From assembly GCF_025567195.1 (NCBI RefSeq), contig NZ_JAOQJF010000026.1, forward strand, positions 1 through 46,900: a stretch of DNA of 46,900 nt, given 5' to 3'. A program made the position numbers and the translations under genes. Of this stretch, positions 8,589-18,415 are shown in pieces. The stretch is from Alitiscatomonas aceti. GTDB lineage: Bacteria; Bacillota; Clostridia; Lachnospirales; Lachnospiraceae. Positions within the stretch are counted from its first letter, which is position 1. Every line of letters begins with the position of its first letter. The notes beneath the pieces are model-generated. The model was not told where the DNA came from, did no database searches, and saw nothing but the letters and a program-made list of their open reading frames with translations.

Positions 8589-9713
8589 TTATTGCAAAAA
8601 TTCCGCCATTACATAATTACTCACATCCATGCCATAATCCGTCAGCCGGAACCTGCCGTCTGAAAGAACGGCGGCTCCCTCCTTCTCCAGCCGCTCCATG
8701 AGACCGGGATAAACGTCCTGGGCCCGCTCCCCGAACCGCTCTTCAAATTCCTTTAGGGAAACGCCTTGGACCAGTCTGAGACCTACGTAAAAAAATTCCT
8801 CCTCCATGTCTTTTTTCGTCAGGATCTCCTGTTCCAGCCGCTTCCCCGGTTTCTCTCCCAGGTAGATCCCCAGATCCCGCTCATTGCAGAACCTGCATCC
8901 ATTCACATAAGAGGAGGCTCCCAGTCCCAGCCCAAGGTAGGAAACCCCCGTCCAGTATCCGAGATTGTGACGGCATTCCATTCCAGGTCTGGCATAATTG
9001 GAGATCTCGTACCGTTCATAGCCCCGGTCCTTTAAAAACTCCCGGGTCCGGTGGTACATCTCCCGCTCCGCATCCTCATCCGGAAGGATCCCGTCCCCCC
9101 GCCCATTTCCATATGCTTCAAAAAAGGGGGTGCCTTCCTCGATGATCAGACTATACGCGGAAATATGCTCCGGGTCCAGGTCTGCTGTTTTTTTCAGCGT
9201 ATCCATCCAGCTTTCCACCGTCTGTCCCGGCAGGGCGGACATGAGGTCCACATTGAGGTTGGAAAAACCGGCCTCCCTGGCCAGCCAGAAGCTTTCCATA
9301 AACCCCTCCCAGGTATGGATCCGTCCCAGGGCCTTTAATTCCCTGTTATCCGCCGACTGGAGGCCGAAGCTTAACCGGTTGATCCCGGCCTCCCGGTAGA
9401 TCCGGAGCTTTTCCCGGTCCACGGTCCCAGGGTTGGCCTCCATGGAGATCTCCGCCGTTTCTTCTATATGAAAGGAGGCCCGCAGACAGTCGAAGAGCTC
9501 CTTCATCCACCGGGCCTTTAAAACAGACGGAGTGCCGCCTCCCACAAACACCGACGAAACCGGTGTATCATGAAAGCCGGCACTGACTGTCCTTATCTCT
9601 TCCATCAGCTTTTCCACATACCGCCTCTGGATCTCCTCCCCCTGGGGAAAGGAAAGAAAATCACAGTAGGCACATTTTTTTACACAGAACGGAATGTGTA
9701 CATATAGTTCCAT
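8589..9713 (-). CDS. hemW: Radical SAM heme chaperone HemW
   Basis: 374 residues. The CX3CX2C iron-sulfur motif is at Cys10, Cys14 and Cys17 (FCVKKCAYCDF), followed by GGGTPS and the family segment NRLSFGLQS. The protein belongs to the HemN/HemW family. The short N-terminus and overall length fit HemW, a heme-binding chaperone, rather than true coproporphyrinogen oxidase HemN; many genomes carry the older hemN label. GGAG is 5 nt before the ATG. It lies 15 bp after the NUDIX gene, and in Bacillus the same gene follows lepA, so the gene order here is ancestral with the NUDIX gene inserted. Confidence 0.92.
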   Translation of the reverse strand: MELYVHIPFCVKKCAYCDFLSFPQGEEIQRRYVEKLMEEIRTVSAGFHDTPVSSVFVGGGTPSVLKARWMKELFDCLRASFHIEETAEISMEANPGTVDREKLRIYREAGINRLSFGLQSADNRELKALGRIHTWEGFMESFWLAREAGFSNLNVDLMSALPGQTVESWMDTLKKTADLDPEHISAYSLIIEEGTPFFEAYGNGRGDGILPDEDAEREMYHRTREFLKDRGYERYEISNYARPGMECRHNLGYWTGVSYLGLGLGASSYVNGCRFCNERDLGIYLGEKPGKRLEQEILTKKDMEEEFFYVGLRLVQGVSLKEFEERFGERAQDVYPGLMERLEKEGAAVLSDGRFRLTDYGMDVSNYVMAEFLQ

Positions 9714-9728
9714 CGCTTCTCCGTCCTC

Positions 9729-10601
9729 CTAATCTGCCTCCGGCCCTGATGTCCCGCCGGATCTTTCTGTATGCTCCGAGAGCCATTTTTTTAAGAGCAG
9801 CAGCTCTCCTTCCTGTAAACAGAAGCCATCCGCCTGTGTTTTTGCTGCCTGGCAGGCCTTCTCCAGATCCATCCACCGGACAGATTCCACCTCATCGGCC
9901 TGGAGCTCCAGGCGTTCCGCCTCCACCGGCCTTCTGTAAACGTAGACCGCAGCCTTTTCGCGGTTGATAAAGGGCTTTCCGTAAAAGTCCCCCTCATACT
10001 GGCTCTCAAAAAAACCGGCAAATTCCAGTTCTTCCTCCGAAGCGGTAATTCCCAGCTCCTCCTTAAGCTCCCGTCTGGCTGACTGGAGGTATCCGTCTCC
10101 CGCCGGAATATGGCCGGCGCTGGAAATATCGTAGCAGCCCGCAAAGGAATCCTTCCTGCTGCTGCGCTTCTGGAGCAGCACCTCATGGCTGCCGTCTGGC
10201 TTTTCCCGGACCACCCACACATGGCTGGTCCTGTGATAATCGCCCCGTTCATGGACCATGGACCGCTCCCGCACCAGTCCCGAGGGCTCTCCGCCTTCAT
10301 CCAGCACGTCCAGCAGCTCCATGGACTCTCCGTTTAGGACCGCCTCCGAAAGCCGGTTCCCATAATAATGAAGCTTTAAAGAAAAAAACGGCTCCCCTTC
10401 ATCCATGAGCCTAAAAAAGATCCGGTCGCCTTCCCACAGGTTTAAACGGTCGATCTCCTCTTTTGGTACCCACTCCAGGGTCCCTTCATCGCAGGGGACC
10501 GGCTGGCCGGTGAACCCGTCAGCTGTATAGAGGAACATGTATTCCGCCTCCTGGTCATTAAACAGGAAGGTCACGATCCCCCTTAACTGGTAACTGGTAA
10601 G
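9729..10601 (-). CDS. Tandem NUDIX hydrolase (partial, N-terminus in the gap)
   Basis: 290 residues are visible, open into the N-run. The first about 85 residues (LRGIVTF...CDEGTLEWV...LWEGDRIFF...PFFSLKL) match the C-terminal half of MutT/8-oxo-dGTP diphosphatase-type NUDIX proteins, so the corresponding Nudix box must be in the gap. After a short linker comes a complete second NUDIX domain of the isopentenyl-diphosphate-isomerase/YfcD style with the box REL-KEELGI; the upstream box Glu is Asp (AGDGYL). The GTG at 10574 is only an internal codon; in-frame coding sequence extends to the gap edge. A fusion of two different NUDIX types is inferred. Roles would be hydrolysis of nucleoside-diphosphate-linked substrates, possibly nucleotide-pool cleaning. 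Confidence 0.82.
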   Translation of the reverse strand, partial: LTSYQLRGIVTFLFNDQEAEYMFLYTADGFTGQPVPCDEGTLEWVPKEEIDRLNLWEGDRIFFRLMDEGEPFFSLKLHYYGNRLSEAVLNGESMELLDVLDEGGEPSGLVRERSMVHERGDYHRTSHVWVVREKPDGSHEVLLQKRSSRKDSFAGCYDISSAGHIPAGDGYLQSARRELKEELGITASEEELEFAGFFESQYEGDFYGKPFINREKAAVYVYRRPVEAERLELQADEVESVRWMDLEKACQAAKTQADGFCLQEGELLLLKKWLSEHTERSGGTSGPEAD

Positions 10602-11089
10602 NNNNNNNNNNNNNNNNNNNNNNNNNNNNNNNNNNNNNNNNNNNNNNNNNNNNNNNNNNNNNNNNNNNNNNNNNNNNNNNNNNNNNNNNNNNNNNNNNNN
10701 NNNNNNNNNNNNNNNNNNNNNNNNNNNNNNNNNNNNNNNNNNNNNNNNNNNNNNNNNNNNNNNNNNNNNNNNNNNNNNNNNNNNNNNNNNNNNNNNNNNN
10801 NNNNNNNNNNNNNNNNNNNNNNNNNNNNNNNNNNNNNNNNNNNNNNNNNNNNNNNNNNNNNNNNNNNNNNNNNNNNNNNNNNNNNNNNNNNNNNNNNNNN
10901 NNNNNNNNNNNNNNNNNNNNNNNNNNNNNNNNNNNNNNNNNNNNNNNNNNNNNNNNNNNNNNNNNNNNNNNNNNNNNNNNNNNNNNNNNNNNNNNNNNNN
11001 NNNNNNNNNNNNNNNNNNNNNNNNNNNNNNNNNNNNNNNNNNNNNNNNNNNNNNNNNNNNNNNNNNNNNNNNNNNNNNNNNNNNNNNNN
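10602..11089. other. Assembly gap (488 Ns)
   Basis: An unbroken run of N. By family lengths it should hide about 19 codons of the lepA end and the start and first Nudix box of the adjacent NUDIX gene. Bases just left of it contain a short direct repeat of TTACCAG, which may have hindered assembly. Confidence 0.99.
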
Positions 11090-12844
<1,755 letters not shown>

Positions 12845-12877
12845 TTATGTTCCTCTTTTCTAAAATTTCTTACGCCA

Positions 12878-12906
12878 AATATACCATTTTTTCCGCATCC
12901 GCGCAA
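12878..12906 (-). promoter_or_regulatory. Probable lepA promoter
   Basis: On the minus strand TTGCGC (12906-12901) and TATATT (12883-12878) are 17 bp apart. The predicted leader is about 28 nt. Confidence 0.55.
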
Positions 12907-12965
12907 GGGTTTCCGCAGGATCCGGCATCCCTGGAGGCGGCTATTAAAACAGACAGAATATTTAT

Positions 12966-12994
12966 TTGACATTCTTCTTACTTGGTTTTATCAT
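12966..12994 (+). promoter_or_regulatory. Promoter of the MATE gene
   Basis: TTGACA (12966-12971), 17 bp, TATCAT (12989-12994). The open frame of the MATE gene extends back into these boxes, so its start must be downstream. Confidence 0.6.
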
Positions 12995-13037
12995 AATAGT
13001 AAGATATCTTCATTTATTCTATACGAGGAGGATCGTC

Positions 13038-14393
13038 ATGCACCCGAAAAAACTATCGTCAAAGAGCATGGACATGACCACCGGCTCCACCTGGAAGCTG
13101 CTGCTCTCCTTTGCCGTTCCGCTTCTCATCGGCAACCTGTTCCAGCAGCTTTACAATACGGTGGACAGCCTGGTGGTCGGAAATTTTGTGGGCACAGAAG
13201 CCCTGGCGGCCGTGGGCTCCACCACCAGCATCATCAACACCATGGTCATGTTCTTCAATGGAACGTCCATCGGCGCCAGCGTCATCATCAGCCGCCATTA
13301 CGGGGCCCACGACGACAAAAAGCTCCATCTGGCCGTGGAGACCACCATCATGGTCACCTTTCTGGCCAGCATCCTGTTTACGGTCCTGGGTATTTTCCTG
13401 GCCCCCCTCATGCTCCGGTTCATGTCCACGCCAGACGACGTCCTGGAGTCAGCCTCGGTGTATCTCCGGATCTATTTTTCCGGTATCGCCGGCCTGCTGG
13501 TCTATAATATGGGAAGCGCCGTGCTCCGGGCCGTGGGCGATACGAAACGGCCGCTGCTGTTCCTCTGCTTTTCCAGTATCCTCAATACAGTGCTGGACCT
13601 GGTATTCGTGATCGTGTTCCATCTGGGCATCGCCGGTGTGGCCTATGCCACCATCATTTCCCAGTTCCTGTCGGCGGCCCTGGTCCTTGCGGTGCTGACC
13701 ATGGACGACGGCGGCTACCGTCTGGTGTGGAAAGACCTTTCTGTGGATAAAAACACCTTAAAGCAGATCCTTTCCATCGGCCTGCCCGCTGGTCTCCAGC
13801 AGTCCCTTACCAGCTTTTCCAACGTGTACGTCCAGTCCTATATCAACTATTTCGGCTCCGCCTGCATGGCTGGATGGAGCTGTTATACGAAGATCGACCA
13901 ATTTATCTTCCTGCCGCTCCAGAGCATGAACCAGGCAGCCACCACCTTCGTGAGCCAGAATATCGGAGCCAGGAACATCCCCCGGGCCAAGCGGGGCTCC
14001 CTGACGGCCTTTTATATGTCCACTGCCATCACCATCGCCATGGCCTCGGTGCTCTGGCTTACGGCCGGACAGTTTGTGGCCATGTTCAACCAGGATCCAG
14101 AGGTGATCCGTTATGGGACCCTGTTCATCCGTACCAACAGTACCCTGACCTTCACCTGCTGCGCCACACAGATCTTTTCCGGATCTCTGCGGGGAGCCGG
14201 GGATTCCAGGACTCCCATGTTCATCATGCTCTTTTCCTATGTGCTGTTCCGGCAGATCTACCTGTTCGTTATCACACAATTCATCAACACTCCGGCCGTG
14301 GTGGGCTTCGGCTATCCCCTGGGCTGGATGATGTGCTCTCTCCTCACCGCCCTCTTTTATTTCTTTGGCGGCTGGGAAAAACGGATCCACTGA
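13038..14393 (+). CDS. MATE family multidrug/solute antiporter
   Basis: 451 residues with about 12 membrane segments and the MATE signature near the N-terminus (PLLIGNLFQQLYNTVDSLVV), and a second copy of the fold after residue 220. Proteins of this family export cationic drugs or metabolites against Na+ or H+; the substrate cannot be read from sequence. The ATG at 13038 has GAGGAGG 6 nt upstream, and the promoter lies just before it, excluding the upstream in-frame TTG. It is divergent from lepA and convergent with spoIIP, with only 1 bp between the two stop codons and no terminator. It interrupts the otherwise conserved spoIIP-lepA pair, so it is probably an accessory insertion. Confidence 0.93.
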   Translation: MHPKKLSSKSMDMTTGSTWKLLLSFAVPLLIGNLFQQLYNTVDSLVVGNFVGTEALAAVGSTTSIINTMVMFFNGTSIGASVIISRHYGAHDDKKLHLAVETTIMVTFLASILFTVLGIFLAPLMLRFMSTPDDVLESASVYLRIYFSGIAGLLVYNMGSAVLRAVGDTKRPLLFLCFSSILNTVLDLVFVIVFHLGIAGVAYATIISQFLSAALVLAVLTMDDGGYRLVWKDLSVDKNTLKQILSIGLPAGLQQSLTSFSNVYVQSYINYFGSACMAGWSCYTKIDQFIFLPLQSMNQAATTFVSQNIGARNIPRAKRGSLTAFYMSTAITIAMASVLWLTAGQFVAMFNQDPEVIRYGTLFIRTNSTLTFTCCATQIFSGSLRGAGDSRTPMFIMLFSYVLFRQIYLFVITQFINTPAVVGFGYPLGWMMCSLLTALFYFFGGWEKRIH

Positions 14394-14394
14394 T

Positions 14395-15744
14395 TCAGCT
14401 TCCCCTAAGCACCTGGTCCAGGATATGGGCCAGGGGCTCCATGGCATTTCTCGCTTCTTCATACGTGTTCGTCTGAGCGCCCACCTCAATGAGGGCCGAG
14501 CGCGCCCGGACGTGCTGGTTATACCGCAGTCCCTTGAGATAGATCTTTCTCGTAAATCCCGGATACATTCCCGCAGCCTTAAGCTGCATCTGAAAACTGA
14601 ACGCCAAGTTGGCCTCCCGGTTGGGATTTGGCAGATATTCGATGGGACCGTCCGGCGTCTGGGATGTTCCGTTGAAAAACATGATCTTTGCCGTGGGCTT
14701 CCCATTGATCTCCGTCACCAGGCGGGTCCCCTCAGCCACCCCGTCCCGGTGGAGATCCAGCACCACCTCAATGGAAGGATATTTCTGCAGGATCCCCTGG
14801 ATCCCCTCCAGGGCATATGTATAGGCCCGGCTCCGGTCCAGCTTCCCGTCCCGGTAGTCATAAACGCCGTCGTCATGGATCACAGAATATCCCTTCCCCT
14901 CCAGAAGCTCTGAAAGGTATGCGCCTACTCCAGTGATGGTGGCCTCCGGATTTTCCGGATAATCGGAAAAGGTCTCCTGGGAATGGGTGTGATAGATCAG
15001 GATCTGCGGTTCCTTTGGAGCCATCTGCGCCGTGCTGCCGTCCTGTCCATTCCCCAGGTCCAGGGAAAGATCCATAGACAGAAAATGCTCCGCGTCCATA
15101 AGCTCCCGGCCTGCGGTCGTGGTGGGATGGATGCTGTAAAAATTCTGCATCATATAGTCATAATCTGCCAGCTTTTCCATGTGGATCCCCAGCCCTGGAA
15201 AACGGCCTCCCGCCGTCCCGGCCAGGGCCTGGGAAGAACCGGCAGCCTCACCTTCCTCTGGACTGGCTTCCCCGTTTCCCTGGACCTGGCCGGGGGCTTC
15301 ATGGGTCTGTCCGGCACCTTCGGCTCCCGCCTGGTCTGCATCTTTCGGCCTCCCGGCTTCTTCCCGTCTCCCGGTCTCTCCGGTCTCCTGCTGAGCTCCT
15401 TTGCCGGGATCTGCTCCCTCTCTCCGGGCCGTCATCTTTTCATAGGCCGGATCTGCCGCCGGTGCCGTTTCCGTCTCCATGGATCCCAGATAGGAAAACA
15501 GAACCGGCTCCAGCGCTGCCGGACCGCTTCTTCCCTTCTGTCTCCCTGCCGCCGGGATCCATTCCTTCATCACAGTCCGGGCCATGGAAAGGCCGTACTG
15601 GTCTCCGTATCTGGAGACTGCCGCCCCCAGCCAGTCCCGGCTTCCCACTGCCAGGGCCGCCATGAGGAAAAGGACTGCTGCGGCCACAAAAAACGGGCGG
15701 TCTGCCCGTATGGCCCGTTTGATATAATACCATCTGCGTCTCAT
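14395..15744 (-). CDS. spoIIP: Stage II sporulation protein P
   Basis: 449 residues. An N-terminal cytoplasmic tail and one membrane anchor (about residues 18-37) precede an external region. Residues about 90-185 are a low-complexity Glu/Gly/Ala-rich spacer, followed by the SpoIIP amidase/endopeptidase domain (about 225-449) with YHTHSQE and LDLHRDG metal-site segments. SpoIIP cleaves peptidoglycan together with SpoIID and SpoIIM during engulfment. The spacer is longer than in Bacillus. It follows gpr by 73 bp in the same direction, as in Bacillus. Expression is expected in the mother cell under sigma-E, whose gene is in this window; I could not identify a convincing sigma-E promoter. Confidence 0.95.
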   Translation of the reverse strand: MRRRWYYIKRAIRADRPFFVAAAVLFLMAALAVGSRDWLGAAVSRYGDQYGLSMARTVMKEWIPAAGRQKGRSGPAALEPVLFSYLGSMETETAPAADPAYEKMTARREGADPGKGAQQETGETGRREEAGRPKDADQAGAEGAGQTHEAPGQVQGNGEASPEEGEAAGSSQALAGTAGGRFPGLGIHMEKLADYDYMMQNFYSIHPTTTAGRELMDAEHFLSMDLSLDLGNGQDGSTAQMAPKEPQILIYHTHSQETFSDYPENPEATITGVGAYLSELLEGKGYSVIHDDGVYDYRDGKLDRSRAYTYALEGIQGILQKYPSIEVVLDLHRDGVAEGTRLVTEINGKPTAKIMFFNGTSQTPDGPIEYLPNPNREANLAFSFQMQLKAAGMYPGFTRKIYLKGLRYNQHVRARSALIEVGAQTNTYEEARNAMEPLAHILDQVLRGS

Positions 15745-15817
15745 GGCTGCCGCCCGTTTTTCCTTCTTTCTTTTATTCTATGAGGGACGCCCTCCCTTCA
15801 TCACCAGAAAACAGCCG

Positions 15818-16804
15818 TCACCCGTTCCCTCCAAACAGGGCCATGTGGATGGCCTCGGAGATGGTAAAGCTGAGATTCTCCACCCGCTCATCGATGTTGT
15901 GGGGCGTCACGTACATGGGGCCGATCTGGGGCTCCAGCACCTCCCGGATCAGCTGGTACTGGTCCCTGCCGTCCATGTGCTCCACCATATCCCCATATCC
16001 GGCTTCCCCGCCCTCCTTCAGGGCCGCCACCAGGGCTCCCACCGTGTCGTGGACAATGGCCGCAGCCCCCACCACCGTAGGCACGCCGATGGCGATCACC
16101 GGCACTCCCAGAGTCTCCCGGGTCAGGCTGTTCCTGTGGTTTCCCACGCCGGAGCCCGGATGGATCCCGGCATCGGAAAGCTGGATCGTAACGCCCAGCC
16201 GCCGGACACTTCGGGCCGCCAGGGCGTCCACCGCCAAAACTGCATCCGGTCTCGTCTCCGCGATCACTCCCTTCAGGATCTCCGCCGTCTCCATCCCCGT
16301 CTGGGCCATGACGCCGGGAATGATCCCGCTCAGGGCCGGATATTTTTTTCCTCCCGCAAATTCCTCCCCACAGCCGCCGGTGAGATGCCGGGTCATCTGG
16401 AGATGCTTCAGCACCAAAGGCCCCAGGGCGTCGGGTGTGGCGTTCTCATTTCCCAGCCCCACCGCCAGTATGGACGGAGCTCTTCCATTTCCGCCTGTTC
16501 CGATCTGATGAAGGGCCAGAAGACCAGAGATCCTGGCCGCCAGCTCCTCGGATACCTCCCGGTGGAAATCTTCATCCCGCTCCGCCAGGGCCAATGCCTC
16601 CAGCGTCACATAGGTCCCCATGGGCTTTCCCATGTTCCCAGCCCCCTCCTCTGTCTTTATGACCACCTCCGTCAGATGGATGCCCGCCTCTTCCTTTTCC
16701 CATTCTCTGAGAGACACGCCGGGGATCTCTCCTCCGTCGCCCGGGAAGCTTTCCCTTTCCTCCACTGCCAGGTCGGTGTATATGCTTTTTTTCCACTGTT
16801 CCAT
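15818..16804 (-). CDS. gpr: Germination protease GPR
   Basis: 328 residues. It degrades small acid-soluble spore proteins at germination. The N-terminal YTDLAVEERESF segment is the conserved region around the autoprocessing site that removes the pro-peptide. AVGLGNENATPDALGP and VLAVDALAARS match the family core. The protein is slightly shorter than Bacillus GPR (about 370). GGAGAG lies about 6 nt before the ATG. In the forespore it is expected under sigma-G or sigma-F; I did not find a convincing matching promoter. It is divergent from rpsT, an order conserved in Bacillus. Confidence 0.95.
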   Translation of the reverse strand: MEQWKKSIYTDLAVEERESFPGDGGEIPGVSLREWEKEEAGIHLTEVVIKTEEGAGNMGKPMGTYVTLEALALAERDEDFHREVSEELAARISGLLALHQIGTGGNGRAPSILAVGLGNENATPDALGPLVLKHLQMTRHLTGGCGEEFAGGKKYPALSGIIPGVMAQTGMETAEILKGVIAETRPDAVLAVDALAARSVRRLGVTIQLSDAGIHPGSGVGNHRNSLTRETLGVPVIAIGVPTVVGAAAIVHDTVGALVAALKEGGEAGYGDMVEHMDGRDQYQLIREVLEPQIGPMYVTPHNIDERVENLSFTISEAIHMALFGGNG

Positions 16805-16947
16805 GACCGATCTCTCCTTTTTCCGTTCTTCCTGCGGGCCGGTCGGAAATTTTTCTCCGCAAAAGCCCCGCTCACTTCTGGATCATGTTCCTGCGTCTGA
16901 ATACCACAATCTTTTTCTATTTTTCCTCGAAAAATACATTTTATGTA

Positions 16948-16976
16948 TTGACATCCCGGGAATAATCCGATAGAAT
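16948..16976 (+). promoter_or_regulatory. rpsT promoter
   Basis: TTGACA (16948-16953), 17 bp, TAGAAT (16971-16976). It gives a leader of about 85 nt, long enough for S20-mediated feedback, although no specific structure is obvious. Confidence 0.85.
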
Positions 16977-17067
16977 ACAAGAGTATGTTTACATTGAACT
17001 GTCCGTGTCCAGACTTTGATGCAAAACAAACAGCGAATATTTTTTAATCATAGTGGAGGTGTACAGA

Positions 17068-17331
17068 TTGGCTAATATCAAATCTGCAAAGAAAAGAATC
17101 TTAGTAGCTGAAACAAAGGCTGCCAGAAACAAAGCGATCAGATCTAAGGTAAAAACTTATGTGAAAAAGGTTGAAGCTGCAATTACCGCCGGTGACAAGG
17201 CTGCTGCACAGGCTGCGCTCATTGCTGCTACAAGCGAAATCGACAAGGCTACTTCCAAGGGCGTATATCACAAGAATACTGCTTCCAGAAAAGTATCCCG
17301 TTTGTCCAAAGCTGTAAGCGCTATGGCTTAA
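17068..17331 (+). CDS. rpsT: 30S ribosomal protein S20
   Basis: 87 residues, small and Lys/Ala-rich, beginning (M)ANIKSAKKR as expected for S20, which binds 16S rRNA early in 30S assembly. The start is a TTG at 17068 with GGAGGTG 6-7 nt upstream. The upstream in-frame GTG at 17053 would place the ribosome site inside the gene. A TTG start is also known for E. coli rpsT, where the weak codon is part of autoregulation; by analogy that may apply here. A strong promoter is at 16948, a terminator at 17371. Opposite orientation between holA and gpr is the usual Bacillota arrangement. Confidence 0.97.
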   Translation: MANIKSAKKRILVAETKAARNKAIRSKVKTYVKKVEAAITAGDKAAAQAALIAATSEIDKATSKGVYHKNTASRKVSRLSKAVSAMA

Positions 17332-17370
17332 TAAGAAGGCTGGATATCTTAATTTATAAATTCGTAAAGT

Positions 17371-17413
17371 AAAAACGCTTTTCCGTGTGGTGTGTCGGAA
17401 AAGCGTTTTTTTA
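17371..17413. terminator. Bidirectional terminator between rpsT and holA
   Basis: AAAAACGCTTTTCCG (17371-17385) pairs with CGGAAAAGCGTTTTT (17396-17410) around a 10-nt loop; T residues continue to 17412. Confidence 0.9.
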
Positions 17414-17423
17414 TTGCTTTTTT

Positions 17424-18395
17424 CTATGTCCTCCGCGCGATCAGAAGCTCCACCGCCAGGCGGTCTGACAGACGGCCGGTCTTCACCGCCTCCTCTGTCT
17501 CCACGCAGAGCGTGACCCAGGAAAGGATCTGATCTCTTGTGAAGGCCCTGGCCTGGGCCGTAAGCTTTCCCACGGCAAAGGGAGGCACCTTAAGGGCCGA
17601 GGCCATGGCCCCCTTATCCTTTCCCGCGGCAGTCAGCTCCTTGATCTGCAGGAGCTGGTTGAACTGCCTGGCAATGAGGAACAGGATCCGCATGGGCGGC
17701 TCCTTTAAGGTCAGGAGGTCCTCATAAAGGTCCATGGCCTTCTTCGTGTTCCCGGCTACAATGGCCGCCACCATATCAAAGACCCGGCTGGTCACATGGA
17801 CCGTTCCCACTGCGTCCACGTCCTCTTTTGTGATCACGTCCCGGCCCATGGTATAGCATACCAGCTTTTCCAGCTCCATCCGGATGTTTTCCATATCATC
17901 CCCGGTGCGCTCCAGGAAGTATTCCATCACCGGACGGCTGATCTTTCTTCCGTCCCGGCCCAGGATCCCGGCGGCCCACCGCATGAGCTGGGCCGTATCC
18001 TGCTTATTGAGCTCCGCCGCGTAGCCCAGCTCCTTTACCCTTTTATAGAGCCGGTTCCTCTTATCCACCTCGCTCTCGGCAAAGACCAGACAGGTGGTAT
18101 CCGGCATCTGGGGCAGGTACGCCGCCAACTCCTCCTGGGCGCTCTTAAAAAAGCCGCTGCCGTCCACCAGGATCAGCCGCCGGTCTGCAAAAAACGGCAT
18201 GGTATCCGCCAGGCTGATGATCTCCTTCACATCTGGGTTTTTTCCCTCAAAATAGTTGAAGTTCATGGTATCGCCGCCGGTGATGGCCTCCCGCAGCTTC
18301 TTTTTATAGCTGCCCACCAGAAACGGCTCGTCCCCGTAGAGCAGATAGATCTTTTTAAAGGATTTCTCTTTTATATCCTGATTCAGTGTCTGCAT
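17424..18395 (-). CDS. holA: DNA polymerase III subunit delta
   Basis: 323 residues. Delta opens the sliding clamp as part of the clamp loader. N-terminal LLYGDEPFLV and DTMNFNYFEG match the delta family, as do the central FLERTGDDMENIRMELEKL and the C-terminal clamp-loader collar region. GAAGG precedes the ATG. It lies 20 bp downstream of the CcdA-thioredoxin gene, probably in the same transcript; in Bacillus holA directly follows comEC (with a tiny gene between), so the pair has been separated here. Confidence 0.95.
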   Translation of the reverse strand: MQTLNQDIKEKSFKKIYLLYGDEPFLVGSYKKKLREAITGGDTMNFNYFEGKNPDVKEIISLADTMPFFADRRLILVDGSGFFKSAQEELAAYLPQMPDTTCLVFAESEVDKRNRLYKRVKELGYAAELNKQDTAQLMRWAAGILGRDGRKISRPVMEYFLERTGDDMENIRMELEKLVCYTMGRDVITKEDVDAVGTVHVTSRVFDMVAAIVAGNTKKAMDLYEDLLTLKEPPMRILFLIARQFNQLLQIKELTAAGKDKGAMASALKVPPFAVGKLTAQARAFTRDQILSWVTLCVETEEAVKTGRLSDRLAVELLIARRT

Positions 18396-18415
18396 GGCAT
18401 ACTTCCTTCATCTTC

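Noticed and set aside
12966..13037. Longer MATE start at a TTG
   Set aside because: It would begin in the promoter -35 box; the ATG at 13038 has a strong ribosome site.
13758..14705. 315-codon minus-strand frame across the MATE and spoIIP ends
   Set aside because: Crosses two convergent real genes and has no family features.
15743..16900. 385-codon plus-strand frame opposite gpr
   Set aside because: Shadow frame of a G+C-rich gene; no promoter, ribosome site or family features, while gpr on the other strand is unmistakable.
16805..16985. Sigma-G promoter for gpr
   Set aside because: Only partial matches to the -35 and -10 patterns were found, with wrong spacing.
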